A stretch of 64,000 bases of DNA from JAHDCJ01 sp039028895 (GTDB lineage: Bacteria; Bacteroidota; Bacteroidia; Chitinophagales; Saprospiraceae): assembly GCA_039028895.1 (NCBI GenBank), contig JBCCHF010000025.1, forward strand, positions 35,454 to 99,453, read 5' to 3'. Under the pieces are notes generated by a model, which ran no database searches, was not told where the DNA came from, and worked only from the letters and a program-made list of their open reading frames with translations. Positions 38,665 through 47,881 of this stretch are shown one piece after another (the stretch's first letter is position 1; each line of letters begins with the position of its first letter). The position numbers were made by a program, and so were the translations under genes.

Positions 38665-39942
38665 TTGATTTTTGGGCTTGTTAATTTTATTGGTCAGGGA
38701 AAGACAGGTTTGCTTACAGCCAAATCCACAATTTTTCAAAAATCAGTCTCAATTAATAGCACCTATGAAACTGGCGATACCCTTCATTTAGAGTTTAAAA
38801 ATGAAGGCACCCAATCGATGGAATTGTTGTTCGGCACACAACTCACCTCTCCATTATCCAGCATTCTTGGAAGATTAACTGATGATAAACCCTTAGCTCC
38901 TCAGGATACCCTGACATTTATTCTAAAGGCTTGTGATATATTAAAACAAGCCAAAATCATAGGGCATGATAGGCCTGTCAACGATTGTCCGTCTGGTCAT
39001 GACCCGGAAGATCTTTTGATTTCGTATGGAGTTGGACAATGTGCTCATTTCTCTAATCTGTTTATTCGGATATTGAGAGAAACGAATGCCTTTAATGCTA
39101 CAAACTCCAGGCTGGTACAACTCAATGACCATATCGTAAGTGAAGTAAATTTGCGAGGTAAATGGTTGATGTTTGATTGTGATCCGGGTACCGATTTCCA
39201 GGCATTTTTGAATGGTGAAGGGACCTTTGCCAGCAGTGAAGAGATATTCAAGAATCCGTCAATCATTAACAGAAGTAGCCTTTACCTTGGTCAAGGGGTA
39301 ACCCGAAACAAAATCAACAAATATCGAATGTATTTTTCAGACGCTATTCCCAAAGTGGAGGCAAGTATTGGAAAAGCAACTGTTCGGAATAAATCAGCAA
39401 AAATCGAGTTGCCTGCGGGGGGAGTGATTCGGTCTTCATTTGTGGTAATCAGGAATTACCAGGAAATTGATACGATGCATATTCATGAACTCAAAAACCT
39501 AATGGATACAAAAAAAGGGTTTGAAAAGGCCAGAAGTTATTATGCAACCCACCTTGAAAAAGATACGAATCTTTCTTTCGAAGAGTTTATTGTCAGTTTT
39601 AAACGTGGTTACATAAAATTTTCTGATGAAAAGCTTTTGATCCTGAGAGCCATCTCAAATACCATTTCTTTCCCGGAAGCTTTCAATTCCTGGTTTGAAA
39701 ATGGTTTTCCGTTTGTTATTCATTCGATTTCGCAGGATACCACAATTTGGAAAGCTGATTTTGAGAATTGCGATGATTACGCCAACTTACCAAAAGCTTC
39801 ATTTCCAAATCTGGATGGCGAAAATATATCCATTGAGTTTTATTTTAATCCTAACTTTTATTTATCTGAAGATGTACTCACCATTAACGAATTATCAAAT
39901 ACATCCAAATCCCATTTGAGGATTTCGATCTCGTTGAATTAA
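38665..39942 (+). CDS. Transglutaminase-like protein, probably membrane anchored
   Basis: 425 residues as called from a TTG. The catalytic triad of the transglutaminase-like cysteine protease superfamily is visible: YGVGQCAHFSN with Cys126, LNDHIVSEV with His156, and WLMFDCDPG with Asp171. The reading frame is open upstream and encodes IPNWYYIFSFVLLCSILIFGLVNFIG, a membrane helix that the TTG cuts. No in-frame ATG, GTG or TTG lies above 38665 in the helix-coding stretch, only CTG, ATA and ATT. The true start is therefore likely non-standard or there is a sequence error. A role in cross-linking or processing at the cell surface is inference. Confidence 0.7.
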   Translation: MIFGLVNFIGQGKTGLLTAKSTIFQKSVSINSTYETGDTLHLEFKNEGTQSMELLFGTQLTSPLSSILGRLTDDKPLAPQDTLTFILKACDILKQAKIIGHDRPVNDCPSGHDPEDLLISYGVGQCAHFSNLFIRILRETNAFNATNSRLVQLNDHIVSEVNLRGKWLMFDCDPGTDFQAFLNGEGTFASSEEIFKNPSIINRSSLYLGQGVTRNKINKYRMYFSDAIPKVEASIGKATVRNKSAKIELPAGGVIRSSFVVIRNYQEIDTMHIHELKNLMDTKKGFEKARSYYATHLEKDTNLSFEEFIVSFKRGYIKFSDEKLLILRAISNTISFPEAFNSWFENGFPFVIHSISQDTTIWKADFENCDDYANLPKASFPNLDGENISIEFYFNPNFYLSEDVLTINELSNTSKSHLRISISLN

Positions 39943-39999
39943 TTTTCCAAAGTTTAAACCAACTTCCTGATTTTAATTGTAAAGTTTATTTTTGATGTC

Positions 40000-40671
40000 A
40001 TGTTAATAATAGGTGCGGGTGGTTGTGCAAAGGATCTTCTGGCCATGCTTCAAGCTGAGGGTAAGGATGAAGGATGCCAGTTCTATGACGATGTCAATGC
40101 TGATCTCCCTGCAAAGATCTTTGATAAATATCCTATCATCTCATCTGCAAGCCAGGCATCTACCTATTTTTCAGAAGTCGATAACCGATTTTTATTAGGT
40201 GTCGGTCATCCTCATATCCGACAATTTCTTGGTAATAAATTTCTTAATCTCGGTGGCTTAATGACAAGCTGGGTATCTTCAAATGCCAAAGTAGGAGAGT
40301 TTTCTTCCATCTCCGCATCAGGTGTCATAATTATGCATGGCGCAATAATTACCAATGGTATTGTGATTGAGGCAGGTACCTTAGTTAATATGCATGCCAC
40401 GTTGGGCCATAATTGCAAAATCGGCAAGTTCTGTGATATCGCGCCAGGGGTATATGCTTCCACTTCCGAAATAGGAGATTATTGTCAGTTAGGCATTAAT
40501 TGTGTCATCAAGCCCGGCTTAAAATTAGGGACAAATATTACCGTAGGTGCCGGCTCGGTAGTTACGAATGATGTGCCAGATAATTGGATTGTCGCAGGTG
40601 TTCCTGCCATAAAAATCGGAGAAAATGCTGGTATAAATGACAGAATTGATCAGTTAAAAGTTTCCGTATAA
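40000..40671 (+). CDS. NeuD/PglD-like sugar O- or N-acyltransferase
   Basis: A 223-residue protein with a Rossmann-like N-terminal GAGGCAKD motif and a C-terminal left-handed beta-helix of hexapeptide repeats (VGEFSS, IGKFCD, LGTNIT). It ends in the typical GAGSVVTNDVPDNWIVAGVPAI. This is the arrangement of PglD/NeuD-family acetyltransferases that modify nucleotide-activated amino sugars or sialic acid-like sugars. The histidine motif TLGHNCKIG is the expected catalytic position. It is followed one base later by a GT2 gene and may be co-transcribed with it. Confidence 0.87.
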   Translation: MLIIGAGGCAKDLLAMLQAEGKDEGCQFYDDVNADLPAKIFDKYPIISSASQASTYFSEVDNRFLLGVGHPHIRQFLGNKFLNLGGLMTSWVSSNAKVGEFSSISASGVIIMHGAIITNGIVIEAGTLVNMHATLGHNCKIGKFCDIAPGVYASTSEIGDYCQLGINCVIKPGLKLGTNITVGAGSVVTNDVPDNWIVAGVPAIKIGENAGINDRIDQLKVSV

Positions 40672-40672
40672 A

Positions 40673-41656
40673 ATGGGGCTTCGAAATAGACAACTTGGTA
40701 AACTGAAGTTGAGTGTAGCGCTGATCACCTATAACCATGAAAGATATATTGAAAAGGCGCTTAGCAGCATCCTCACTCAAGAGACTGATTTTGATTTTGA
40801 AATAGTCATAGGTGATGATGGCTCTACCGATAGTACCCAGGATATTCTACTCAATTTTGCTGACCAAAATCCTGATAAAATCAAGCTGGTATTTAACGAA
40901 AGGAATGAAGGTGTTTTCAGTAATGTTTACAATACTGTAGAAGCCTGCACCGGAAAATATTTAGCTTTTCTCGAAGGTGACGATTTCTGGGTTTACCCGA
41001 AAAAGCTTCAACAACAAGTCGATTTTCTCGAATCCAATCCTGAGTATTCTGGCTGTTTTCATGATGCTCAATTAAATTGGGATAAGGATTTGGAATTAAA
41101 ATCAAACGAAGTGTTCACTGGATTAAAAACCTATTCCCAGTTGCATCACTATCCGGAAGAAATCACCACCATTGACTTGGTGAACAGGACTGTCCTGCCG
41201 ACAAGTGCTATTATGTTCAGAAACCGGGATTTTCTTTCTGAGTTCATGGTTTTCAAGGAAATAAAGTACAGTCTTTCTTGGGCACTGGGTTTAATCTTGA
41301 TTAAGAATGATACCTATAATTCAGGATTGATCAAGTACTTTAATGAAGTCTGGTCTGCTCATCTAAAGCATAAGGAAGGATTGACGGTAGCGCATAAACG
41401 ATCCTTGTTTATTGAGTCCAATATTATGATCCTCAATAGCTTAAGGCATGATCCTTACTACCGAAATTTAACCAACGTAATTAGAGGAAGCAAGATTAGT
41501 GAATATCAATTTCTGATGGATACACTTGAAAACCGGAGCATACCGAATAAATTAAACTTGGCGATTAGGTACTTTATCCTTAGTATCAAATATGCTTACG
41601 TAAAGAGTCTTAAATTCCTATTTCAAGCTAGATCGAAAGCTACCTCCCAACCATAA
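40673..41656 (+). CDS. GT2 family glycosyltransferase
   Basis: A 327-residue GT-A enzyme: LSVALITYNHERYIEKAL at the N-terminus, GDDGSTDST near 49, and EGDDFW at 101-106 where the acidic residues serve as the donor-site metal ligand. It ends in a basic segment with a possible membrane-associated helix. It sits one base after the acetyltransferase gene. Its 3' end overlaps the convergent sulfotransferase gene by 34 bases, the largest tail-to-tail overlap in the window. Confidence 0.88.
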   Translation: MGLRNRQLGKLKLSVALITYNHERYIEKALSSILTQETDFDFEIVIGDDGSTDSTQDILLNFADQNPDKIKLVFNERNEGVFSNVYNTVEACTGKYLAFLEGDDFWVYPKKLQQQVDFLESNPEYSGCFHDAQLNWDKDLELKSNEVFTGLKTYSQLHHYPEEITTIDLVNRTVLPTSAIMFRNRDFLSEFMVFKEIKYSLSWALGLILIKNDTYNSGLIKYFNEVWSAHLKHKEGLTVAHKRSLFIESNIMILNSLRHDPYYRNLTNVIRGSKISEYQFLMDTLENRSIPNKLNLAIRYFILSIKYAYVKSLKFLFQARSKATSQP

Positions 41657-42462
41657 GATTTTCCGATAAGGTCAAAAAGTGATTGGTTATGCTCAGCATA
41701 AAAGGAGAACAATTCCCTTAACGTTTCAACTTTGGGTAAAGATGTATAGTCACCAATATTCCTGGATTCCAGGTCCCAGGATTGAAAATCTGGAATTGTA
41801 AGTCCCAGAAAATGGAAAATGTTCTCCAGTACCATTTTGGGGTCTTGAACCATTTCCTTGATTTCAATAAAGCAGAAATTTTCTTTTGGAAAAATGGCAA
41901 AGTACTTTTTTAAATGAATGGCATACAAACCTTGTTCTACTAAAAATGGCATTAATCCATCTATCCCAGTTTTAAGTGCATTTATCTCTTGTTGAATATG
42001 GCTGTCAAAATCAGTGAAGACACTTGGATTCTTTAACTGCTTGAAAAATGAATGGATAGGATCATCATATTTGTTAGCCGAATCCAGTAATTTTTGCTGA
42101 TCACTTCTTTTTCTTTGATAGGCCATGAATTGAGAGTAGGCCCTTTCAACAGGATTACGGAGTAATACCAGGAATTTCATGTGCTCATTAAACTGGAAAA
42201 TCCTGCGTGCCGCTTTTTCCGAGAATAGATACGTCGGTGTTGCTTCGAAACTAAGTTGTTTTTCTGACGCATTGTCCTGATCCTTAAAATGACTGAGGTA
42301 CCACTTGTTGCCCTTATTATACTGGCTATCTACCCAAAAAAAATCAATCTCCTTTTTCGATGCTGGCTCTATTTGGGGGTGTTGGGAAAGCCAGTGAAAA
42401 AGTGTACTGGTTCCACATTTCTGAAATCCTCCTATGAGAAAACCTGGAGCGATCTTTTTCAT
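41623..42462 (-). CDS. PAPS-dependent sulfotransferase (heparan N-sulfotransferase-like)
   Basis: 279 residues from the ATG at 42462, which leaves an 11-base gap to the ABC gene; a TTG at 42495 would overlap that gene. The phosphosulfate-binding motif GGFQKCGTSTL lies at 11-21, the 3'-phosphate motif LLRNPVERAYSQF includes Arg102 and Ser110, and EATPTYLF lies between. Size and motifs match bacterial polysaccharide sulfotransferases, so the exported glycan is probably sulfated. It follows wzt in the same operon, as expected for a modifying enzyme. Confidence 0.88.
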   Translation of the reverse strand: MKKIAPGFLIGGFQKCGTSTLFHWLSQHPQIEPASKKEIDFFWVDSQYNKGNKWYLSHFKDQDNASEKQLSFEATPTYLFSEKAARRIFQFNEHMKFLVLLRNPVERAYSQFMAYQRKRSDQQKLLDSANKYDDPIHSFFKQLKNPSVFTDFDSHIQQEINALKTGIDGLMPFLVEQGLYAIHLKKYFAIFPKENFCFIEIKEMVQDPKMVLENIFHFLGLTIPDFQSWDLESRNIGDYTSLPKVETLRELFSFYAEHNQSLFDLIGKSYGWEVAFDLA

Positions 42463-42473
42463 ATTGATAGGGG

Positions 42474-43826
42474 CTATTTTTGTTCCAGATGCCAATTTAA
42501 TAAGGGTCGAACCGGGCCGCCTACCCTTCGATATGGTATTCCAAATTCTTCAGACTTGGGATCTACTTCAAAAATCAGCACTTTGTTGATGCGCAGGATA
42601 GCTTTTTTGGCTTTATCAAGGTGGAATAATAGATCGATATAAAAAATTCCGCTGTTAAGAAAATTCTTTGGTATTGTACATGTCGCTTTATATTTACCTG
42701 CATGAGAGGCACCAATGGGTATTGCGCTGAAGGCCTGACTTGAAACCAGGAATAAGTCACCAATGCCACTTACAAACTGCAAGGTAGCATCAAGTTGGCC
42801 TTGATTATTTTTTTTCTCGAATTCAATAACCACATCCACATCTTCGTCCATTTGAATAGGGGTTCCTAATGGTTGACCAGTTGGAGAAATATATACGCGA
42901 TGTAGATTTACCACTTCATTATCTATAAACTCGTCAGCCCAGGATTTTTCAATAACAAAAGCACCAAAGTCTTCTTCATCAAGGGCGTTGTTCTGTTTTT
43001 GGTCTTTTGATTTTTGGACACTTTCAACTTTGATGCCCAATGACTTCAACGTTTCCTTTTCGGCTTTTTCGTACGAAACCTCTTTATATCCTTCAATGAG
43101 ACTGTTAATCTCGCCCATCTTTTCAATCCTTCCTTTTGAGAGTAAAATCCCTTTGTCACAAACATTGCGCACGGCACCGAAATTATGACTTACAAAGATG
43201 GCACTACATCCCTGTTCTCTTGAAATTTCTTTCACTTTCGCCAAAGACCGCTTTTTGAATTCAGCATCTCCAACCATCAAAACTTCATCCAGAATAAGGA
43301 TCTCAGGACGCAAATTGATGGCTATTGAAAAACCCAATCGAATCCGCATCCCATTTGAATAGAATTTAATGGGTACGTCAACAAATTGATCTATTCCGCT
43401 AAATGCGACTATCTCATCAAACTTTTCAATGATCTCTTTTCGTTTGAAACCAAGTAAAGTGCCATTGAATATGATATTTTCACGACCACTAAGTTCTGGG
43501 TGAAATCCGGTGCCAACTTCCAGTAATGCCCTAATGCTGCCATTGGTCTCAATATATCCGGATGTTGGTTGCATAACGTTCGAGATAATCTTTAGCAAAG
43601 TGCTTTTCCCTGCGCCATTATCACCAATTATACTGAGTATCTGTCCTTTATCCAGAGTAAAAGAAATATCCTTAAGCGCCCAGAATTCCTTTTCTTCCTG
43701 GCGGGCATTTCCGGTAAGTAAGCCTTTTAGCCGTTTTGCCAGGTAATGCTTGAAATAGGCCTCTGTGTTTTCTTGTAAATAGAAAACTTTGGAAATATTA
43801 TTTAGGATAATCGCGTTTTGAGCCAT
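42474..43826 (-). CDS. wzt: Polysaccharide ABC exporter ATPase with Wzt C-terminal domain
   Basis: 450 residues. Walker A is GDNGAGKST at 68-76; the signature is SNGM at 156-159, in place of LSGG; Walker B is ILILDE at 175-180; and His213 is the H-loop. Residues from about 290 form a beta-sandwich like the Wzt C-terminal carbohydrate-binding domain (FVSGIGDLFLVSSQ, GKYKATCTIP). In Wzm/Wzt systems this domain recognises the finished O-antigen chain before export. ATG start, 24 bases downstream of the permease gene. Confidence 0.92.
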   Translation of the reverse strand: MAQNAIILNNISKVFYLQENTEAYFKHYLAKRLKGLLTGNARQEEKEFWALKDISFTLDKGQILSIIGDNGAGKSTLLKIISNVMQPTSGYIETNGSIRALLEVGTGFHPELSGRENIIFNGTLLGFKRKEIIEKFDEIVAFSGIDQFVDVPIKFYSNGMRIRLGFSIAINLRPEILILDEVLMVGDAEFKKRSLAKVKEISREQGCSAIFVSHNFGAVRNVCDKGILLSKGRIEKMGEINSLIEGYKEVSYEKAEKETLKSLGIKVESVQKSKDQKQNNALDEEDFGAFVIEKSWADEFIDNEVVNLHRVYISPTGQPLGTPIQMDEDVDVVIEFEKKNNQGQLDATLQFVSGIGDLFLVSSQAFSAIPIGASHAGKYKATCTIPKNFLNSGIFYIDLLFHLDKAKKAILRINKVLIFEVDPKSEEFGIPYRRVGGPVRPLLNWHLEQK

Positions 43827-43850
43827 TAATTCTGCTTAACTCAATTTTGA

Positions 43851-44666
43851 TTAAATATAATCGGCAATTCGCTTTTCTGAAGATTTGAAAAAAGCAAGCC
43901 CAAAAATAAAAACAAGACACATCAAACCAATCGGAATAATAAAGCGCCAGTCAGGGATTGGTGTCCCAAGTATACACCACCTGAATCCTTCCACCAGCCC
44001 GGCAACCGGATTCAAGAAATAGATAAATTTGAAACCTTCTGGTATAATTGATGCGGGATAGGCCACAGGCGTCATCCACATTATAAGACTTAGAAAATAG
44101 CTGATGGTATGATGCAAGTCCCGATACCTGATAGAAAGCGTGCTGAACCAAAATGCTATACCTATGCCGATAACTGTACTCAGGAAAAGAAAAATCGGTA
44201 GAAACAAAATTTGCCAGGACGGGAAATAACCAAAGATGGCCATCAAGCTATACGAAATTAAGATCATAACCAACAAGTCAACATTTGCTGTTATCGCTTT
44301 TGAAAGAGGTAAGAGGATTTTAGGGAAAGCCACCTTGGTAATGACATTTTGGTATTCGACCAGGGCTGTAGATCCATTATTAACCAAGTATGAAAAGTGT
44401 CCCCATGCCGCCATTCCCGTAAGGGCAAACAAAGGGTAAGGCACATCACCGGTATCTACTTTTATAAAGCGTCCAAAAAGCAATGTAAAAATGATGAGGT
44501 TAAATATGGGCTGGATAAATGTCCACAATAGCCCCAGAAATGTGGCCGCATACCGGGCTTTGAGATTCCTGAATGACAGACTCCATAGCAAATCCCAGTG
44601 CGTCCAGATACTGCTGATCCCTGAAGAATGTTCACTGCCTTTCCGGGTATAACTATATTTTGCCAT
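43851..44666 (-). CDS. wzm: Polysaccharide ABC exporter permease
   Basis: A 271-residue membrane protein with six predicted helices, typical of Wzm/TagG-type permeases: FRNLKARYAATFLGLLWTFIQP, YPLFALTGMAAWGHF, SIRYRDLHH, and FIYFLNPVAGLVEGFRW. It transports undecaprenyl-diphosphate-linked polysaccharide to the periplasm together with the adjacent ATPase. ATG start. The 90-base region above is shared with the divergent glycosyltransferase-like operon and must contain both promoters. Confidence 0.92.
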   Translation of the reverse strand: MAKYSYTRKGSEHSSGISSIWTHWDLLWSLSFRNLKARYAATFLGLLWTFIQPIFNLIIFTLLFGRFIKVDTGDVPYPLFALTGMAAWGHFSYLVNNGSTALVEYQNVITKVAFPKILLPLSKAITANVDLLVMILISYSLMAIFGYFPSWQILFLPIFLFLSTVIGIGIAFWFSTLSIRYRDLHHTISYFLSLIMWMTPVAYPASIIPEGFKFIYFLNPVAGLVEGFRWCILGTPIPDWRFIIPIGLMCLVFIFGLAFFKSSEKRIADYI

Positions 44667-44756
44667 TTAAGAGGATTTCGAATTCTTGAAAGTAGGAATT
44701 ATCTTCGTTTCTTGCCAATAATAAACTGGCTGCTTTGTGGAATAAAGTTTTTGTTA

Positions 44757-46139
44757 GTGAATCAATACAGGTTTGTTTTAGTGGAGTGCGGAAACCAGAA
44801 TCGGATTCGATTATTGGAATTAACCTTGCAATCTATCAGGGAAAATTCTTTTATTCCTATTGTCGTAATTACCGACCTTTCCAGGAATGAAAATGCGATT
44901 GAAGCTGATAAGATATACGATGTCAAGTGCCCGGCTTCATTAAATGATCTACAGGCAAGATGGTACCTGGTTACAAGGATGCATAAAATTCTTGATTCAG
45001 GTTTTCGATATTGCTTTGTTCAATCTGGTGTAATTGCCATTAATAATGGGATTGATAGAATCTTCAATATGTTGGCAGAGCAAGTCAGTCTTTATGCCGA
45101 GCCCCAGAATCCTAGGCTGATTGACTTTTTTGTTAAACGAACGGGATTATCCAATTTGGACAGCACCCAAATTACAAGATCTGGTGGCCTGGTTGACTAT
45201 AATCTTTGGGATGAAAATATTCGGGATTGGATTACGGAGCTGAAGGAATTTTTATTTCATAGAGGCGAGTTCTTCAAAAAAGTCCACAGGATTTATTCCA
45301 GGTTATCATTTAACACCTTTTGGATTACCATTGTCAATAATTATGTAAGGGCGGCCTCTTTCAATCGAAATGTCAAAATCAATTCCGACGGTTCTATTAG
45401 CAATCTATTTGTTTTTATCAAGCAAAAGATCGCTCCAATTGTTGAACACAGTTTTTCGTGGATCATTACCCGGTTTGGAAATATTCAGGTCTTAGAAGAA
45501 GATGCTGATTACAAGTTGATTGAAGCCATAGACCTGGAGCAGGAAATGAAGAAATTTGGCTATAGCTGGAATAACCAATTGAAAACATGGCAAAATAAAT
45601 CCAGTAAAACGTTATTCCAATTGTCAATTCCAAAAGAAGTAAATAGTGATCCGAAATTGAAGCAGTTATGGGAAAAAAGAAAACAAAGCCTTTTAAAAAC
45701 ATTACTCTACGAAGAGCTTGATACCAATCAGTCATTAGCCAGTTATCTTAACCAGATCTACATGAAAGACATCCCGGAGCAATTCTCTGATTTTTGGGAC
45801 CCCGGGGTCATTTTATTTAATGATGAATCCGATACTTTTTTTGAAAAGTGGCATGAAAACCTCATGTTCCTTTACCAGGAAAGAAAACTGGATTTAAATG
45901 GTGAAATCCCTTTGGGGCTGACGATATGGGAGATGGAATTATATAATGGTTTTACCTTGCCGAAAGAAATGAATTTTCTGCTTTTCAAGGATTCTGACTT
46001 CATCTATCTTGGCAAAAGTGTTTTCAAAAATAAGCATGGTCAGATCTTCAAGCCAAGTTTTTTAAATATCCAGCGTGTAGACGAACTTGATATAGACGAT
46101 TTCTCATTTTTGCAAAAACCAATTGATATTTCATCCTGA
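44757..46139 (+). CDS. Glycosyltransferase-like protein with degenerate donor site
   Basis: About 460 residues from the GTG at 44757. Upstream in-frame ATG at 44628 would run into the permease gene and adds residues without homology. The sequence aligns with the protein at 47860-49257: YRFVLVECGNQNRIRLL versus YVFVVCGDKEHILAL, and VVITDLSRNENAI versus VVSDLSRNAIDI. The donor-site DSD of that paralog is QSG here (residues 89-91), and the C-terminal HIYHHFGD motif is replaced by NIQRVDEL, so catalytic activity is doubtful. It overlaps asnB by one base. It could be a scaffold or a partner of the other copy. Confidence 0.7.
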   Translation: MNQYRFVLVECGNQNRIRLLELTLQSIRENSFIPIVVITDLSRNENAIEADKIYDVKCPASLNDLQARWYLVTRMHKILDSGFRYCFVQSGVIAINNGIDRIFNMLAEQVSLYAEPQNPRLIDFFVKRTGLSNLDSTQITRSGGLVDYNLWDENIRDWITELKEFLFHRGEFFKKVHRIYSRLSFNTFWITIVNNYVRAASFNRNVKINSDGSISNLFVFIKQKIAPIVEHSFSWIITRFGNIQVLEEDADYKLIEAIDLEQEMKKFGYSWNNQLKTWQNKSSKTLFQLSIPKEVNSDPKLKQLWEKRKQSLLKTLLYEELDTNQSLASYLNQIYMKDIPEQFSDFWDPGVILFNDESDTFFEKWHENLMFLYQERKLDLNGEIPLGLTIWEMELYNGFTLPKEMNFLLFKDSDFIYLGKSVFKNKHGQIFKPSFLNIQRVDELDIDDFSFLQKPIDISS

Positions 46140-47881
46140 TGTGCGGCATTAATGGCATAATATCACATAATTGGAGAATCCAACCTGAACGATTTAACAA
46201 GGTCAGGGATACCTTGAAACACCGTGGACCAGATGGTGCTAGTTCTTGGTTTTCAGATGATGGACATGTGGCTTTTGGGCACCGAAGATTATCATTTCTC
46301 GACCTTTCTGACAACGGCCGCCAACCCATGTCGAATGAAGATGGGAAGATCTGGATGACGTTTAACGGTGAAATCTACAATTACCTGGAGTTAAAACAAT
46401 TGCTACAGGAAAAGGGACACGTATTTAAGAGTCAAACAGATTCAGAGGTTATCATTCACGGCTGGGAAGAATGGGGCGAATCGGTGTTAAACAGGCTGGA
46501 AGGGATGTTTGCTTTTGCCATTTGGGATGAGAAAGAGAAAACCCTGTTTCTGGCCAGAGATCGTTTTGGCATCAAACCCCTTTATTATCAACCGGGAAAA
46601 GAGGTATTTTTCTTTGGTTCGGAGTTGAAAGCTATAATTGCACATCCTGCTGTTGTCCGTGAACTGGATATAACAGCTGTTTGTGACTACCTGGTATACA
46701 GGTATGTGCCTAGTCCAAAAACTATTTGGAAAGGCATCAATAAATTACCACCAGCGCATTGTTTGAAATGGAAGAGGGGGGAGTGGCCACAAATTAGGAA
46801 GTATTGGGAATTGGGAAACCAGTTTATCGATAGTAATCCAGAAGAATGCATATCCAAAGTGGACCAGATGCTGGAATCATCTGTAAAAAATCACATCAGA
46901 AGTGATGTCCCTATCGGCGCTTTTCTGAGTGGTGGGTATGATAGCAGTGCTCTTGTTTATTACATGACCAAAGTTGGGACTTCCCCAAACTCATTCTCTA
47001 TTGGGTTTTCTAATTGGCAGGAAACTGAGCATCAGTATGCCAGGGTTGTAGCTGACCATCTGAATGTTCCAAATTTTGCCACCATTATGGAGGGTGAATC
47101 ACTGGATCTTGTTGAAGACCTTGTTTATCATTTTGATGAACCTCTGGCTGATATTTCTATTATTCCGACTTACCAGGTGAGTAAACTAGCAAGACAGCAT
47201 AACAAGGCAGTGCTTTCGGGAGAAGGTGCCGATGAGTTATTCATTGGCTATAATTGGACAAAAGAAATAGCCTTGCAAAACGGTTCGTTGAAGGGGAGTA
47301 GTGGACTAGTTGAGCAATATGCCAAAGCAATGGCCATGGGGAGATTTACGACCAAGGAGCTGAATTATCTAATTCACCCTGATTTTTATGATCAGATACC
47401 CGGTGACCCGGAATGGTTTTACAGGCAACAAGTACAATCAGGAATGCCTGCCTTGAAAACTTTTCAGTATTTGGATATTCATACTTTTATGTCTGAATTG
47501 GTGTTGACTAAAGTTGACCGGGCGAGTATGGCAAATTCATTGGAAGTCAGGGTTCCTTTCCTTGATCATAAATTGGTGGAGTACCTTTATAGCTTTAATA
47601 AAAAAACCATTTTCAGAAAATCAACCCAAAAGTTCTTATTGAATCGAATCCTGAAACCAGTGCTGCCGCAAACCATTTTAAATAGGAAAAAACAGGGATT
47701 TGTCGGGCCAGATCATTATTATGCTAACTTTGGGTGGTTTGCATCTGTTCTGTTTGAAGGGCGATTATTAAAGGATGAGATAATTCAAAAAAGCATGCTT
47801 AAAGTCTATTTCGATCAACGTGATACCTGGCGTTTATGGAAATTGGCTGTGCTTGAACTATGGTGGCAAAAATGGATGTAG
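46139..47881 (+). CDS. asnB: Glutamine-dependent asparagine synthase-like amidotransferase
   Basis: 580 residues. The N-terminal glutaminase starts with MCGINGII, where Cys2 becomes the catalytic N-terminal residue. It has HRGPDG and FNGEIYNY. The synthetase domain has the ATP pyrophosphatase loop SGGYDSS at 264-270, then SGEGADELFIGY and EVRVPFLDHKLVEY. Family members in polysaccharide loci amidate uronic acids rather than aspartate, which fits the neighbours, but free asparagine synthesis cannot be excluded. It lies between two paralogous glycosyltransferase-like genes, overlapping both. Confidence 0.9.
   Translation: MCGINGIISHNWRIQPERFNKVRDTLKHRGPDGASSWFSDDGHVAFGHRRLSFLDLSDNGRQPMSNEDGKIWMTFNGEIYNYLELKQLLQEKGHVFKSQTDSEVIIHGWEEWGESVLNRLEGMFAFAIWDEKEKTLFLARDRFGIKPLYYQPGKEVFFFGSELKAIIAHPAVVRELDITAVCDYLVYRYVPSPKTIWKGINKLPPAHCLKWKRGEWPQIRKYWELGNQFIDSNPEECISKVDQMLESSVKNHIRSDVPIGAFLSGGYDSSALVYYMTKVGTSPNSFSIGFSNWQETEHQYARVVADHLNVPNFATIMEGESLDLVEDLVYHFDEPLADISIIPTYQVSKLARQHNKAVLSGEGADELFIGYNWTKEIALQNGSLKGSSGLVEQYAKAMAMGRFTTKELNYLIHPDFYDQIPGDPEWFYRQQVQSGMPALKTFQYLDIHTFMSELVLTKVDRASMANSLEVRVPFLDHKLVEYLYSFNKKTIFRKSTQKFLLNRILKPVLPQTILNRKKQGFVGPDHYYANFGWFASVLFEGRLLKDEIIQKSMLKVYFDQRDTWRLWKLAVLELWWQKWM

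Noticed and set aside
44628..44756. ATG at 44628 as start of the first glycosyltransferase-like protein of the asnB operon
   Set aside because: It would overlap the divergent permease gene, and the extra residues have no counterpart in the paralog; a GTG at 44757 starts where the homology starts.
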